Position numbers and translations under genes: made by a program. A model generated the notes under the pieces. That model was not told where the DNA came from. It did not search any database and saw only the letters and a list, made by a program, of their open reading frames with translations. From Photobacterium rosenbergii (GTDB lineage: Bacteria; Pseudomonadota; Gammaproteobacteria; Enterobacterales; Vibrionaceae), in the NCBI RefSeq assembly GCF_003026455.1, contig NZ_PYMB01000007.1, positions 1-64,000 of the forward strand: a stretch of 64,000 nucleotides of DNA, given 5' to 3'. Shown in pieces: positions 8,128 to 18,634 of the stretch. Each line of letters starts with the position of its first letter. Within the stretch, counting starts at the first letter, position 1.

Positions 8128-11100
8128 GTGTCTGACCTTTCGACGATGATAAAACGCTTTTTTCTGCCGGTAATTTTTTCCACCGCTGTAATTTCTTCTT
8201 CGGCCCATGCCAATACCATTCGTATTACCGGGCCTAACCAAGGTGTACAGCCTGCCGCTTCCTCATTGACGGAGAGTACCGCCGCGCCGGGGCAACCGTC
8301 TGCCAATGCATTCCGCTATGGCCCGACGACGAACGCTGAAACCTTGTGGTCTATTGCAACGCGCTATCGGCCGAATAATCAGGTCTCTATTTACCAGGTG
8401 ATTGGCGCTATCTTCCGCCAGAACCCGCAGGCATTTGAGAATAGTAATATTCACGGCTTGATCCCAGGCAGCATGCTGGCTATCCCAACTGAATCACAAA
8501 TGCGCCGAGAGAGCATTGATGTTGTTAAGCAGCGCCTAGAAGCGGATCAAGGTTCACCAGCACGCAGTCAGACTCGAACGGCTAATTCACCCAAGCCAGC
8601 AGCTCAAACTGCCCAGCCTGTTGCCAGAGCGCCTGAACCAAAACCGACGCCAGCACCTAAAGCAGTAGAAGCTGCCCAAGAGGCCAAGGTTCAAGAGCCA
8701 ACAGTAGTTGCAACACCACAGGAAAAACCACAGCCTGTGGTAGAAACAGAGGTTAAGACCGCTGAGAAAACACCGGCAGCCGAAGCGCCAGAAGCACTAG
8801 CAGCGACCGAGGCTCTGATCCCGCCAAAGCCGACTATCCTTCAGGCTCAGTTGGATGCCTCTGATGAGCAGATGACCAAATTGCTCGAGAGCAACCATTT
8901 ATTGCGTGTTCGCCTGGCAGAGATGCAGCATGAAGTCTCTGCATTGAAGCAGCAATTGAGCGATGACGAAGTACTTCGCGAGCAAATCAAAGGCTTTATC
9001 GACCAGCAGCGTGCGCTGCAGACACAAGCAGTCGAGCCAGAGCCAACCCTATTTGACCGGATGATTGCCAACTCGTTGATGTTGGCTGTGTTGGCTTTGA
9101 TCCCTGGTGCCTTGATTGCAGGTGCATTGGTTTACTTCCTGCTTGGTCGCAAGCGTGAAGCGGAAGATGAGGTGAAGTCACTGGATGCACCGCAGGCGCA
9201 AGATGAAGCCGCGATGATGCCACCGCCGCCACCTGTGCCGACTGACGACGAAGAGGTTCCTAGCCTATCTCTGGGCGATGATGATGAACTGGATGATCTG
9301 TTCGGTGATGACGACTCATTGTTTGATGATCCTGAAAGTAGCTTGTTTAGCCAGGATTCGCAGCTGGAATCGAAACGCGACGGCGATGACAACGGCTTTG
9401 AGTTGGGTAGTAACCTTGGTGCCAGCAGCATCTCAGTCAATAGCGATGATGAAGCTATCGGCCTTGAAGATATGGAGCGGGCACTGGATGAAATGGACAA
9501 AAAGCCAGAGCCGAATTCAGATGAAGAGCTGGCGGCAATGTGGGAGCAGTCGCTGCAGGCCGATGAGGACGATGAAGATAGCTTTGATTTGTCTTATGAC
9601 GGCGACGAACTCGATCTCGATGCACCTTTGGATCCATCAGCTAAGGATGATCAGATAGTTGATCAGGCTATGCTGGATGATTTGTTCGCTTCAGCCGCTG
9701 ATGATGTATTGGACGAACAACCTCTGGATGAGCCGTTAGCAGAAAGCCAAGCTTTGGAAAGTCAAGGTTTTGATGACCAAGCACCGCAGCCAGAACAGAT
9801 GGTCGACCAAGATGAGTTGGATGCGCTGTTTGATAGTGTGGGTGGTGATGACAATGCTTTTGCACCCGAAGCGAAGCAAGAAACGGCTGAGCAAGCTGCG
9901 GTCGACCAAGCGTTAGCCGATATAGACATGATGGCATCGCCTGGCAGTGATGAGGATTTTGCCTCCATATTTGATGAGGCAGTTGAAAGTGCTGCGGCCC
10001 AGACACCAGATGACTCAACGGCACTACTTGATGAGCTGCTAGATGACGAAGATAGCCTGACATCTGATATTGAGCTGGAAGAAGACAGTACGGCGTTGCT
10101 TGATGAGTTGTTAGATGAGCCTGAAGCTGACAGTTTGTTAGCAAGCCAAGATATTGAGATCGATGAAAACAGTACTGAGCTACTGGACGAATTGCTGGCT
10201 GACACTGATGACGCTCTTGAGGGCATTGAGCCAGAAGCTGCAGTATCACTCGACGATATCACTATTGAAGAGAACAGTACTGAGTTGCTCGATGATATCC
10301 TAGAGCAACACTCCCCAGTAGACACTGCTGAGAACTCTCCCGTTGAAGAGGCTGGTTCTATTGATGAGCTTCTTGCGGATCATGGAGCGGAAAGTGTTCC
10401 TCAGCAAGAAAACAGCCTACATGGTTTAACTCAAGAGCAATCGGGTTTAGATCAAGAGCAGGTTATCGCTGAACAAAGTCAGCCATCATCACAGGCAGAG
10501 ACCGCTGATGTTGATGTACTGCTTGAGAGTCAGGTTGAGCCTGAACCTCAGCCAGAAATTGATGAAATCGAGCAACTTCTTGATTCAGCTGCGTTTGATA
10601 CACCTGATTCTGACGGTTTGAACGACAGTGCCGAAATTGAAGCGATCGGCCAGACCGTTGAACAGTTACTGGAAAGCCTTGGTGATGAGGAACTGGATGG
10701 GGCAGCAGAGCAAAATGCTCATGAGGAAGCGATTGATGCCCAAGATACTGCCGACCTTCAAGAGCTCATCTTAGACGAACCCGCTTTTGATTTTGCGCCG
10801 GAAGAGCAAGCATCTGAGCCTGAGCTGACAAATCCTGAGCCGCAAAACGCGGGACAGCCTGTCACTGAATTAGCAGAGCCTGATGCCGAAGAGTTTCCTG
10901 TCTTCGATGAGGAAACACTGCTCGCAGAGCTTGAAATGGAACCTGAGCTTGATGGTGAGCACCGCCAGGCGGAGGCTGAGCCAACTCAGGAAAATGATGA
11001 TAGTGCGCCCCTGACACTGGATGACTTGCCTGAGTTTGATGAAGAAGCGGCATTTAACGATCCCGAGATTGAGCAGCAGGCAGAGCAAGAGCAAGTACTG

Positions 11101-12255
11101 ACTGATGATGATGAGCAGGTCATGCTCGATAACATTGTTCGCCAGTTACAGCAGGCGGCAGAGGCTGCTGAGAAGCCACAAGTCCAGCCGGAAATGGCGG
11201 CAGACTTAACGCCAGAGCTTCAACCTCAGGTACAAGAGGCTGTTGCCGAGCAACCAGCGAGCCCTTACTCGTTGCATGGACGACCGGATATTGAGTTTGA
11301 AACGCTAGATCCGGCAAGCCTGCCAGAGTTCAGTGAAGATGATGCCTTGCAGGCCTCATTTGATGAGCAGCATGAGCTTGAACAATATGAGATGGAGCAG
11401 GGCAGCAAGGCGCAAGCCGCTGTGTCAGAAAGAATCGACTCACAGCCTGTTAGTCCTGAACCAGTACAGCAACCTGCGCCTGTGAACAATAGTGTTCCTT
11501 CGCCAGAAGACCAGATGAGTGACGAGTTTGTTGATTCGGCGGGACTGGATATGGATGCCTTGCTCAGTGATCCCGAGCTCCAGGCGGACTGGGAGCGCGA
11601 ACAACTGGTGGGGCACTCAGAAAGCGCTGTTGGCGATGCTTCTGCAGAAGAAGCATTCTCTGAAAAAGCATGGCCTGAAGAAGAGCAAGAGATCTGGTCA
11701 GCGAACAACCCGGAACCAGAGTTAGAGGGCGAAGACTGGGGACAGCAACCAGAGATGAATCTCGAAGATGTCCCTGCCTTTGACGAAGACAACCTTCTCG
11801 ATGAAGATAGTGCTGTTTCAGAAGTGTCTTCGGAATCTATTGATGATGTCGAGGCTAACGAGCTTTCTCTTGCATTAGATGAAGAAGCTGCCAGCGAACT
11901 TTTAGAAGAGCCTAGCGTAGAAGCGCAACCTGCAACACCGACTGCGCAAGAGTCGTACATCAGTATTGATGAACTGATGAAGGATCTCGATGGGGAACCG
12001 CTTGATAGTGAGTTGGATGAAGCCCCACTCAACCTAGATGTCGGTTTGGATGAGTTCCCAGATGTATTGGCTGATATTGGCAGCATGGATATTGATAGCC
12101 AGGGCGAATTTGCTAGCAAACTGGACTTGGCCAAAGCCTACCTGGAAATGAACGACAGCGAAGGTGCCCGCGGCCTGCTGGAACAAGTCGCCCAAGGCGG
12201 CGATGACCAACTCAAGCAAGAAGCGGGAAGTTTGTTGGAGAAAACAAGAAAGTAG
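8128..12255 (+). CDS. hubP: Polar landmark protein HubP (FimV family)
   Basis: HubP is a transmembrane cell-pole organiser in Vibrio that recruits ParA-like ATPases for chromosome origin, flagellum and chemotaxis placement; FimV does a related job for type IV pili. Features in order: signal peptide to about residue 28 (SSAHA), LysM-like peptidoglycan-binding region about 70-130 (TLWSIATRY... IPGSMLAIPT), Pro/Ala/Lys-rich linker, coiled coil about 238-300, one membrane helix about 312-338 (MLAVLALIPGALIAGALVYFLLG). A very acidic cytoplasmic region of some 900 residues follows, with four copies of a D/E-x-STxLLDELL motif at about 630-725. The C-terminal FimV domain ends the protein (FASKLDLAKAYLEMND). 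The start GTG follows AGAGGA; an ATG at 8146 is an alternative. The position between asd/usg and truA matches Vibrio. Confidence 0.93.
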   Translation: MSDLSTMIKRFFLPVIFSTAVISSSAHANTIRITGPNQGVQPAASSLTESTAAPGQPSANAFRYGPTTNAETLWSIATRYRPNNQVSIYQVIGAIFRQNPQAFENSNIHGLIPGSMLAIPTESQMRRESIDVVKQRLEADQGSPARSQTRTANSPKPAAQTAQPVARAPEPKPTPAPKAVEAAQEAKVQEPTVVATPQEKPQPVVETEVKTAEKTPAAEAPEALAATEALIPPKPTILQAQLDASDEQMTKLLESNHLLRVRLAEMQHEVSALKQQLSDDEVLREQIKGFIDQQRALQTQAVEPEPTLFDRMIANSLMLAVLALIPGALIAGALVYFLLGRKREAEDEVKSLDAPQAQDEAAMMPPPPPVPTDDEEVPSLSLGDDDELDDLFGDDDSLFDDPESSLFSQDSQLESKRDGDDNGFELGSNLGASSISVNSDDEAIGLEDMERALDEMDKKPEPNSDEELAAMWEQSLQADEDDEDSFDLSYDGDELDLDAPLDPSAKDDQIVDQAMLDDLFASAADDVLDEQPLDEPLAESQALESQGFDDQAPQPEQMVDQDELDALFDSVGGDDNAFAPEAKQETAEQAAVDQALADIDMMASPGSDEDFASIFDEAVESAAAQTPDDSTALLDELLDDEDSLTSDIELEEDSTALLDELLDEPEADSLLASQDIEIDENSTELLDELLADTDDALEGIEPEAAVSLDDITIEENSTELLDDILEQHSPVDTAENSPVEEAGSIDELLADHGAESVPQQENSLHGLTQEQSGLDQEQVIAEQSQPSSQAETADVDVLLESQVEPEPQPEIDEIEQLLDSAAFDTPDSDGLNDSAEIEAIGQTVEQLLESLGDEELDGAAEQNAHEEAIDAQDTADLQELILDEPAFDFAPEEQASEPELTNPEPQNAGQPVTELAEPDAEEFPVFDEETLLAELEMEPELDGEHRQAEAEPTQENDDSAPLTLDDLPEFDEEAAFNDPEIEQQAEQEQVLTDDDEQVMLDNIVRQLQQAAEAAEKPQVQPEMAADLTPELQPQVQEAVAEQPASPYSLHGRPDIEFETLDPASLPEFSEDDALQASFDEQHELEQYEMEQGSKAQAAVSERIDSQPVSPEPVQQPAPVNNSVPSPEDQMSDEFVDSAGLDMDALLSDPELQADWEREQLVGHSESAVGDASAEEAFSEKAWPEEEQEIWSANNPEPELEGEDWGQQPEMNLEDVPAFDEDNLLDEDSAVSEVSSESIDDVEANELSLALDEEAASELLEEPSVEAQPATPTAQESYISIDELMKDLDGEPLDSELDEAPLNLDVGLDEFPDVLADIGSMDIDSQGEFASKLDLAKAYLEMNDSEGARGLLEQVAQGGDDQLKQEAGSLLEKTRK

Positions 12256-12257
12256 AG

Positions 12258-12371
12258 CGGATCCTACAACCTAGATCCTGGTAAGAGCAAAGGCTAAGAA
12301 CTTGAACAGCAGTTGATACAGCTACCTAGGTTCTAGAGTCTAGGAACTAGCACCCAGGATCTAGGATCTCC
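12258..12371. repeat. Heptad inverted-repeat element after hubP
   Basis: The left arm gatcctacaacctagatcctgg starts within five bases of the hubP stop. The inner segment is gtaagagcaaaggc. The right arm is ctaggttctagagtctaggaactag... ccaggatctaggatct. The units are degenerate. Confidence 0.8.
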
Positions 12372-12384
12372 CCTCCCCAAAAAA

Positions 12385-12413
12385 AGCGGAAGCACATGCT
12401 TCCGCTTTTTTTG
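12385..12413 (+). terminator. Terminator of hubP
   Basis: A perfect 10-bp stem AGCGGAAGCA/TGCTTCCGCT is flanked by A- and T-runs. truA starts only 60 bases later, so truA needs its own promoter or partial read-through. Confidence 0.92.
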
Positions 12414-12473
12414 TTATACTCCCACCCTTATTTTGAAAATCGGCCATTGGCCGCCAGCAAGACGAAGAATATT

Positions 12474-13259
12474 ATGCGAATAGCTTTAGGTATTGAGTAC
12501 GATGGTGCGAAATACTACGGTTGGCAACGCCAGCGTGACGTAGACAGTGTCCAGGAACGTTTGGAAAAGGCGCTGAGCAAGATTGCCAACAAGCCCATTG
12601 AAGTGCAGTGTGCGGGAAGGACCGACGCTGGGGTTCATGGTACCGGGCAGGTCGTCCACTTTGATGTCGATGTTGACCGTAAAATGGTTGCCTGGAGCAT
12701 GGGTGTAAATGCCCACTTACCTAAAGATATCGCCGTTCGCTGGGCCAAGAGAGTGGACGATGAGTTCCATGCCCGTTTTACCGCAACGGCACGCCGTTAC
12801 CGCTATATCATCTACAATCATGCATACCGCCCTGCCATTTTGGCCAAAGGGGTGAGCCATTATCATGGTGAGTTGGATGAAAAAGCGATGCATGAAGCAG
12901 GGCAGTACCTGCTGGGTGAGAATGACTTCACATCCTTCCGTGCTGTGTATTGTCAATCCCGTAGCCCTTGGCGTAACCTAATGCATTTGAACGTATCGCG
13001 TCAGGGTAATTTCGTGATCATTGATATCAAGGCCAATGCCTTTGTCCATCATATGGTCCGCAATATTACAGGCAGCCTGATAAAAGTCGGCCGAGGCGAA
13101 GAAAAGCCAGAGTGGATCCAGTGGTTGCTGGAGCAAAAAGACCGTACGTTGGCAGGTGCGACGGCAAAAGCCGAAGGCCTGTACTTGGTAGAAGTGGATT
13201 ACCCACAGGAACACGAACTGCCTAAAGTGCCGGTGGGACCATTGTTCTTGCCGGATTAA
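12474..13259 (+). CDS. truA: tRNA pseudouridine(38-40) synthase TruA
   Basis: TruA converts uridines 38, 39 and 40 of tRNA anticodon stem-loops to pseudouridine. The protein is 261 residues. The catalytic aspartate is Asp51 in [19 protein letters not shown]. The N-terminal [17 protein letters not shown] and the C-terminal [19 protein letters not shown] are typical. I chose the ATG at 12474, which gives [11 protein letters not shown]. The open frame continues upstream into the terminator sequence and is not likely to be translated there. Confidence 0.96.
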   Translation: MRIALGIEYDGAKYYGWQRQRDVDSVQERLEKALSKIANKPIEVQCAGRTDAGVHGTGQVVHFDVDVDRKMVAWSMGVNAHLPKDIAVRWAKRVDDEFHARFTATARRYRYIIYNHAYRPAILAKGVSHYHGELDEKAMHEAGQYLLGENDFTSFRAVYCQSRSPWRNLMHLNVSRQGNFVIIDIKANAFVHHMVRNITGSLIKVGRGEEKPEWIQWLLEQKDRTLAGATAKAEGLYLVEVDYPQEHELPKVPVGPLFLPD

Positions 13260-13438
13260 TCTGTCAGGTAAGAGTAAGATTTCTCTCGGGCTAACTCGTA
13301 GTACCAGTTTTTTATCTACAGTTAGGCGAGTTTGTGCTTTAATTCCACCTCGGTAAATTAACGAATTTGTAATTCTCTGCTGCAAAGACTTGTGCTAAGA
13401 CCCTAAGGGCAGGGAAATAAAAAGATAAAAGGTCATTC

Positions 13439-14371
13439 ATGAGCTGGCTGGAAAAGATCCTTACAAAAAGCAACATTGTTTCTTCTCGCAAAGCGTCTAT
13501 CCCAGAAGGGGTGTGGACCAAATGTACTTCTTGCGAACAAGTGCTTTATCACGCCGATCTAGAACGTAACTTGGAAGTTTGCCCGAAGTGTGACCACCAC
13601 ATGCGGATGAAGGCACGTCGTCGCTTGGAAACCTTCCTAGATGAAGAAGGGCAGGTTGAAATTGCTGCAGAGCTTGAACCGAAAGATAAGCTGAAGTTCC
13701 GTGATTCCAAGAAATACAAAGATCGCCTATCGTCAGCACAGAAAGCGAGTGGCGAGAAAGATGCATTGGTCGTGAAGAAAGGGACCTTGCTGGGCCAGCC
13801 ATTGGTTGCCTGTGCGTTTGAGTTCTCTTTCATGGGCGGCTCAATGGGTTCTGTTGTCGGTGCCAAGTTCGTTCAGGCTGTCGATGAAGCGATTGCCAAC
13901 AACTGTGCTTTAGTTTGCTTCTCTGCCAGTGGTGGTGCCCGTATGCAGGAAGCGCTAATGTCGCTGATGCAAATGGCAAAAACCAGTGCAGCCCTTGAAC
14001 GCATGTCTGACAAGGGACTGCCGTTTATCTCAGTCCTGACAGACCCGACAATGGGTGGTGTATCGGCAAGTTTGGCGATGCTGGGTGATATCAACATCGG
14101 TGAGCCAAAAGCGCTTATCGGTTTTGCAGGCCAGCGTGTTATCGAGCAAACCGTACGCGAGAAGCTACCAGAAGGCTTCCAGCGCAGTGAGTTCCTGCTT
14201 GAGCACGGTGCGATTGATATGATTGTCGACCGCCGTGAAATGCGCCAGCGCATCGGTGGTTTGGTGGCCAAGCTGACTCAGGTTGACTCTCCAATGGTTG
14301 TGCCTGTTGAGAAGCCAGCAAAAGCGGTTGAAGAGAAAACTGAAGAGCAGAACGAGCAGGCTGAAGAGTAA
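13439..14371 (+). CDS. accD: Acetyl-CoA carboxylase carboxyltransferase subunit beta
   Basis: AccD is the beta subunit of the carboxyltransferase that forms malonyl-CoA for fatty acid synthesis, working with AccA. The 310-residue protein has an N-terminal Cys4 zinc ribbon (Cys29, Cys32, Cys48, Cys51), followed by the crotonase-like carboxyltransferase domain with GGARMQE and PTMGGVSAS. The C-terminus is an acidic Glu-rich tail. The dedA gene found between truA and accD in E. coli is absent; the 180-base gap instead looks like a promoter region. Confidence 0.97.
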   Translation: MSWLEKILTKSNIVSSRKASIPEGVWTKCTSCEQVLYHADLERNLEVCPKCDHHMRMKARRRLETFLDEEGQVEIAAELEPKDKLKFRDSKKYKDRLSSAQKASGEKDALVVKKGTLLGQPLVACAFEFSFMGGSMGSVVGAKFVQAVDEAIANNCALVCFSASGGARMQEALMSLMQMAKTSAALERMSDKGLPFISVLTDPTMGGVSASLAMLGDINIGEPKALIGFAGQRVIEQTVREKLPEGFQRSEFLLEHGAIDMIVDRREMRQRIGGLVAKLTQVDSPMVVPVEKPAKAVEEKTEEQNEQAEE

Positions 14372-14400
14372 GCTTGTATTGCTTGAAAAGTTAATGGGAA

Positions 14401-14425
14401 ACGGGGCTTAGGCCCCGTTTTGTTT
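14401..14425 (+). terminator. Terminator after accD
   Basis: A 7-bp stem ACGGGGC/GCCCCGT is followed by a T-rich tract (TTTTGTTTTTT). Confidence 0.8.
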
Positions 14426-14526
14426 TTTGTAAAAGTCCCCTCAGTATCAATAATCAAGACATTGCTGTTTGGTCTCGCTGCGTTCAGTGGTAAATTAAGG
14501 CTCATATTGTTATAACGAAATGAAAT

Positions 14527-15804
14527 ATGATGTCCGGATTGACAGCACCTCAAGCAGATTCCCCTTTGGCCTCTTGGCTGACTTACCTTGAACACCTCCA
14601 TACCAGTGCTATTGACCTAGGGCTTGACCGAGTACAAGCCGTAGCCCAGAAGGCGGAGCTAACCAAACCAGCACCGTGCGTGATCACTGTTGCGGGTACC
14701 AACGGCAAAGGTTCAACCTGTGCCATGATGGAAGCGATTTTGCTTAAAGCCGGCTACCGTGTCGGGGTGTATAGTTCTCCTCACTTGGTGCGTTATAACG
14801 AGCGTGTTCGCATCAACGGCATCGAATTGGCTGATGCCGCACATAGCGAAGCCTTTGCCGTAATTGAGCAACAGCGCGGTGATATCAGCTTGAGCTTGTT
14901 TGAGTTCGGTACCTTGGCTGCACTTCAGCTATTCAAGTCGCGTCAGGTTGATGTCGTTTTATTGGAAGTAGGGCTGGGTGGCCGTTTGGATGCGACCAAT
15001 ATTGTTGACCATGATGTGTCGGTGATCACTAGCCTTGCGGTTGACCACGTTGACTGGCTGGGTGATGACATCAATGTTATCGGCTATGAGAAGGCGGGGA
15101 TTTTCCGCAGCGGTAAACCAGCTGTATGCGGCCAGCCAAACCCGCCTGCGACGGTACCAGCCCATGCGGATGATATCGGTGCCAAGCTATACCAGGTTGG
15201 TTACCAGTTCGAGTACAGTGTCGAGGCTGATCATTGGCGCTGGCAGAGCGGGGCATTTACCCTCGAGCAATTGCCGCTGCCTTCGCTACCCCTACCTAAT
15301 GCTGCGACAGCGCTGATGGCATTGGCCGTTGCCGAGCTTAATATCACCGATGAAAACGTGATTGAGGGACTGGCAGATGCCAGCTTGCCGGGACGGATGC
15401 AGAAAGTCTCGGAACAACCGCTGGTGATCATGGATGTCGCTCACAACCCGCATTCTGCGCAGTATTTTGCTAAGCAGCTTACGGGCATGAAACAGAAACT
15501 CGGCAAGAAAAAGCTTCATGCTGTGGTGGCAATGCTTCATGACAAAGATATTGCTGCTACCATTGCTGAGATGACGGAAGTGGTTGATTGTTGGTACCCA
15601 GCTTCGCTAACAGGCCCTCGTGCCGCGAGCGCCGAGGAGATCTTGACCCACCTTCCTTCAGGAACCGAGACATACCAGACGCCAGAAGCCGCTTATGACA
15701 AAGCGCTGACACAGGCTGCAGCTGACGATATGGTAATTGTATTTGGCTCCTTTTACACTGTGGGGCAGGTAACCAGTCACATTGAAGCAAAGAATCAGGA
15801 GTAA
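14527..15804 (+). CDS. folC: Bifunctional dihydrofolate / tetrahydrofolate synthase (folylpolyglutamate synthase)
   Basis: FolC adds glutamate to dihydropteroate and to folates, making and retaining folate cofactors. It is a 425-residue Mur-ligase family enzyme. The P-loop GTNGKGST is at residues 57-64, followed by SSPHLVRYNERVRING, EVGLGGRLDATN and DVAHNPHSA. It lies three bases upstream of dedD, so the two are one transcription unit. An ATG-ATG pair at 14527 leaves the exact first codon open. Confidence 0.96.
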   Translation: MMSGLTAPQADSPLASWLTYLEHLHTSAIDLGLDRVQAVAQKAELTKPAPCVITVAGTNGKGSTCAMMEAILLKAGYRVGVYSSPHLVRYNERVRINGIELADAAHSEAFAVIEQQRGDISLSLFEFGTLAALQLFKSRQVDVVLLEVGLGGRLDATNIVDHDVSVITSLAVDHVDWLGDDINVIGYEKAGIFRSGKPAVCGQPNPPATVPAHADDIGAKLYQVGYQFEYSVEADHWRWQSGAFTLEQLPLPSLPLPNAATALMALAVAELNITDENVIEGLADASLPGRMQKVSEQPLVIMDVAHNPHSAQYFAKQLTGMKQKLGKKKLHAVVAMLHDKDIAATIAEMTEVVDCWYPASLTGPRAASAEEILTHLPSGTETYQTPEAAYDKALTQAAADDMVIVFGSFYTVGQVTSHIEAKNQE

Positions 15805-15806
15805 CT

Positions 15807-16397
15807 GTGGCAAGTAAATTTCAGAGCCGGTTGGTCGGTACGATCATTTTGGTGGCGATTGGGGTGATTTTCCTTCCCGATTTGTTCGATGGCAAAAAGC
15901 AGCATTACCAGGAGCAATTTGCCAGTATACCGCTGCAGCCTGAAACCACCGATGAAATCGAATATGAAACGATCCCTGCTCCGGAGTTTGCAGAGGTGGA
16001 TTTACCCCCTGAGCCGGTAACGGTTGTTGTCGATGAACCGCAGCAAGAAACGGCAGCGGTTGAAGTCACAGCTGAAGCCATCGAGGCGGCCAACCAACCA
16101 CTCAAGGTTGAGCCACAGCCTGTGACCGAGCCAAAATTGGATAACCAAGATAGCGCTTGGGTGGTTCAATTGGGGGTTTTCCGCAATTTTGATAACGCCA
16201 ACCAGCTGGTTGAGCGTCTTCGTAAAGCGGGTTATCAAGCTCATGTTTTTCCAAAACAGCCACAACAAGGCGATTTGGCCAGGGTTGTTGTCGGCCCAGA
16301 TGTGTCGAAGCAAAAGCTGTCGGGTGACATCAAAAAATTGGAAGAATTGACCGGATTAAAGGGCCGATTGGTCAGATTTAATCCACTTAATCCTTAG
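15807..16397 (+). CDS. dedD: Cell-division SPOR-domain protein DedD
   Basis: DedD is an inner-membrane septal ring protein whose periplasmic SPOR domain binds denuded peptidoglycan at the division site. The 196-residue protein has an N-terminal membrane helix (about residues 9-25, GTIILVAIGVIFLPDLF), an acidic Pro-rich linker, and a SPOR domain at about 116-194 (AWVVQLGVFRNFDNANQLVERLRKAG). The start is GTG, placed because it directly follows folC at the position usual for this operon. Confidence 0.93.
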   Translation: MASKFQSRLVGTIILVAIGVIFLPDLFDGKKQHYQEQFASIPLQPETTDEIEYETIPAPEFAEVDLPPEPVTVVVDEPQQETAAVEVTAEAIEAANQPLKVEPQPVTEPKLDNQDSAWVVQLGVFRNFDNANQLVERLRKAGYQAHVFPKQPQQGDLARVVVGPDVSKQKLSGDIKKLEELTGLKGRLVRFNPLNP

Positions 16398-16432
16398 GTA
16401 AACGTTTGCGTTCTCATTTTTTCTGTTAGAAT
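16396..16432 (+). promoter_or_regulatory. PurR operator and promoter of cvpA-purF
   Basis: AGGTAAACGTTTGCGT (16396-16411) matches 14 of 16 positions of the PurR palindrome ACGCAAACGTTTGCGT. It overlaps a putative -35 (TTTGCG, 16405-16410) that stands 16 bases from TAGAAT (16427-16432). PurR control of cvpA-purF is established in E. coli, and the site overlaps the end of dedD. Confidence 0.88.
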
Positions 16433-16458
16433 ACGCACCAACAATACGAATACAACAA

Positions 16459-16953
16459 ATGATGATCTGGATTGATTACGTAATTTTAGGCGTAATTGGC
16501 TTCTCGGCTCTGGTGAGTTTGATCCGAGGTTTTGTCAAGGAAGCGCTCTCGTTAGTGATTTGGTTTGCAGCTTTTTTCGTCGCAAGCAATTTTTATAATC
16601 AGCTTGCCGCTTACTTCACTAATATTCAGGATGAGATGCTTCGAAATGGCAGTGCGATCGCTGCCTTGTTCGTTGCTACGCTGATTGTCGGCGCAGTAGT
16701 GAACTATGTTATAGGACAACTAGTACAGAAAACCGGCCTGTCGGGTACAGACCGGGTACTGGGAATTGTGTTCGGTGGGGTACGTGGCGTTTTGATTGTC
16801 GCCGCAGTACTATTCTTCATGGACGCCTTCACAGGCTTTGCGGATGCGGACTGGTGGCAGCAGTCACAGTTGATCCCTCAGTTTGGCGTGGTGATTGAAT
16901 GGTTCTTCACGTACCTCAAAGACACATCAAGCTTTTTGCCGGGCGCGCTATAG
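16459..16953 (+). CDS. cvpA: CvpA family inner-membrane protein
   Basis: CvpA is a small inner-membrane protein required for colicin V production in E. coli and linked to envelope and bile stress; its molecular role is not settled. The 164-residue protein has four predicted membrane segments, starting with [22 protein letters not shown], and the family segment [13 protein letters not shown]. It is cotranscribed with purF from a PurR-controlled promoter. Confidence 0.92.
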   Translation: MMIWIDYVILGVIGFSALVSLIRGFVKEALSLVIWFAAFFVASNFYNQLAAYFTNIQDEMLRNGSAIAALFVATLIVGAVVNYVIGQLVQKTGLSGTDRVLGIVFGGVRGVLIVAAVLFFMDAFTGFADADWWQQSQLIPQFGVVIEWFFTYLKDTSSFLPGAL

Positions 16954-16972
16954 CGAACGGCGTTGGATGAAA

Positions 16973-17067
16973 CCCAAGGTAACTTGGGGTATCAGGTTCA
17001 GTTTTAATCTACTGATACCTAATGGAAAAGCTATCAGCGGGTATTTGGCTAAGCCGGATACCCGCTG
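16973..17067 (+). other. Three consecutive hairpins between cvpA and purF
   Basis: Stems are CCCAAG/CTTGGG (16973-16988), GGTATCAG/CTGATACC (16988-17019) and CAGCGGGTAT/ATACCCGCTG (17035-17067). The first two are adjacent. None has a U-run. They may protect or tune the purF part of the mRNA; no known riboswitch is recognised. Confidence 0.6.
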
Positions 17068-17100
17068 AATTTCAAATTAAGCGTGACGAGGATTTAGGAC

Positions 17101-18618
17101 ATGTGTGGTATTGTCGGAATCGTGGGTTCAACCCCGGTTAACCAGTCTATTTATGATGCTTTGACCGTGCTGCAGCACCGCGGCCAAGATGCGGCTGGTA
17201 TTGTTACCTTAGAAAGCAATCGTTTTCGTCTGCGTAAAGCGAACGGTTTGGTTCGCGATGTATTCGAAGCCAAGCACATGCAGCGTTTGCAGGGTAACGT
17301 AGGGATTGGCCATGTGCGCTATCCGACTGCTGGTAGCTCTAGCGCGTCAGAAGCTCAGCCTTTCTATGTGAACTCTCCATACGGTATTTCACTGGCTCAC
17401 AACGGTAACCTGACTAACGCGGGTGAGATCAAAGAGCAGTTGTTCGAAAAAGCGCGTCGTCACGTAAACACTACTTCTGATTCAGAAATCCTACTGAACG
17501 TATTGGCTAACCAACTGGAAAGTGCCAAGACGTACCCAATCACGCCAGCAGAAATTTTTGATGCAATCCGCGAAGTGCACCGTATGGTCTCTGGCGCTTA
17601 CGCTGTGGTTTCTATGGTTATTGGCCACGGTATGATTGCTTTCCGCGACCCGCACGGCATTCGCCCTCTCTGCCTAGGTAAGCGTGAAGTTGAAGGTCAG
17701 GTTGAATACATGGTGGCTTCAGAGTCGGTAGCGCTGGATGCCGTTGGCTTTGATTTCATGCGTGACGTAGCACCGGGTGAAGCGGTATACGTAACCTTTG
17801 ATGGTCAGTTATACACTCAGCAGTGTGCTGATAACCCAACCCTAAACCCTTGCGTGTTTGAGTTTGTTTACTTTGCTCGCCCTGATTCGTTCATTGATAA
17901 AGTGTCTGTGTACGGTGCGCGTGTAAGCATGGGCCAGAAACTGGGTGAGAAAATCAAGCGTGACTGGGCTGATCTGGATATCGATGTGGTTATCCCTATC
18001 CCTGAGACGTCATGTGACAGTGCATTGGAAATTGCTCGCACCCTTGATAAGCCATACCGCCAGGGTTTTGTGAAAAACCGCTATGTTGGCCGTACTTTCA
18101 TCATGCCGGGTCAGCAAATGCGTCGTAAATCTGTACGTCGTAAGCTAAATGCTATCCGCTCTGAGTTTAAAGACAAGAGCGTACTGCTGGTGGATGACTC
18201 TATTGTTCGCGGCACGACTTCTGAGCAGATCATCGAAATGGCTCGCGAAGCAGGTGCCCGTAAGGTTTACCTAGCTTCTGCTGCACCAGAAGTTCGCTTC
18301 CCGAACGTATACGGTATCGATATGCCAACGGCTAACGAGTTGATTGCCCACGGTCGTGAAGTCGATGAAATCTGTAAGATGATCGGCGCTGACGGCCTGA
18401 TCTTCCAAGATCTACAAGATCTGGTTGATGCCGTTGCTGAAGGCAACCCAGAAATCCAGAAGTTTGAAACCTCTGTATTCAGCGGTTCATACGTCACCGG
18501 CGATATCGACCAGCGCTACCTAGATTACTTGGAATCTCTACGCAGCGAAGACTCAAAAATCAAGCGTGAAATCCAGCAGGACCTCGCTAACCTCGAGTTG
18601 CATAACGAAGGGGTGTAA
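17101..18618 (+). CDS. purF: Amidophosphoribosyltransferase
   Basis: PurF catalyses the first committed step of purine synthesis, PRPP plus glutamine to phosphoribosylamine. The 505-residue protein starts MCGIVGIVG, and Cys2 becomes the N-terminal nucleophile of the class II glutaminase domain. The phosphoribosyltransferase domain has the PRPP loop [14 protein letters not shown] near residue 362. It ends the pdxB-to-purF superoperon and should share the PurR-controlled promoter before cvpA. Confidence 0.98.
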   Translation: MCGIVGIVGSTPVNQSIYDALTVLQHRGQDAAGIVTLESNRFRLRKANGLVRDVFEAKHMQRLQGNVGIGHVRYPTAGSSSASEAQPFYVNSPYGISLAHNGNLTNAGEIKEQLFEKARRHVNTTSDSEILLNVLANQLESAKTYPITPAEIFDAIREVHRMVSGAYAVVSMVIGHGMIAFRDPHGIRPLCLGKREVEGQVEYMVASESVALDAVGFDFMRDVAPGEAVYVTFDGQLYTQQCADNPTLNPCVFEFVYFARPDSFIDKVSVYGARVSMGQKLGEKIKRDWADLDIDVVIPIPETSCDSALEIARTLDKPYRQGFVKNRYVGRTFIMPGQQMRRKSVRRKLNAIRSEFKDKSVLLVDDSIVRGTTSEQIIEMAREAGARKVYLASAAPEVRFPNVYGIDMPTANELIAHGREVDEICKMIGADGLIFQDLQDLVDAVAEGNPEIQKFETSVFSGSYVTGDIDQRYLDYLESLRSEDSKIKREIQQDLANLELHNEGV

Positions 18619-18634
18619 GGGGAAAAGGGCACGA

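Noticed and set aside
9132..12134. Several long minus-strand open frames inside hubP (for example 11265-12134 and 9668-10249)
   Set aside because: They are antisense shadows of the acidic GA-rich coding sequence; their Ser/His-rich content and lack of ribosome-binding sites argue against genes.
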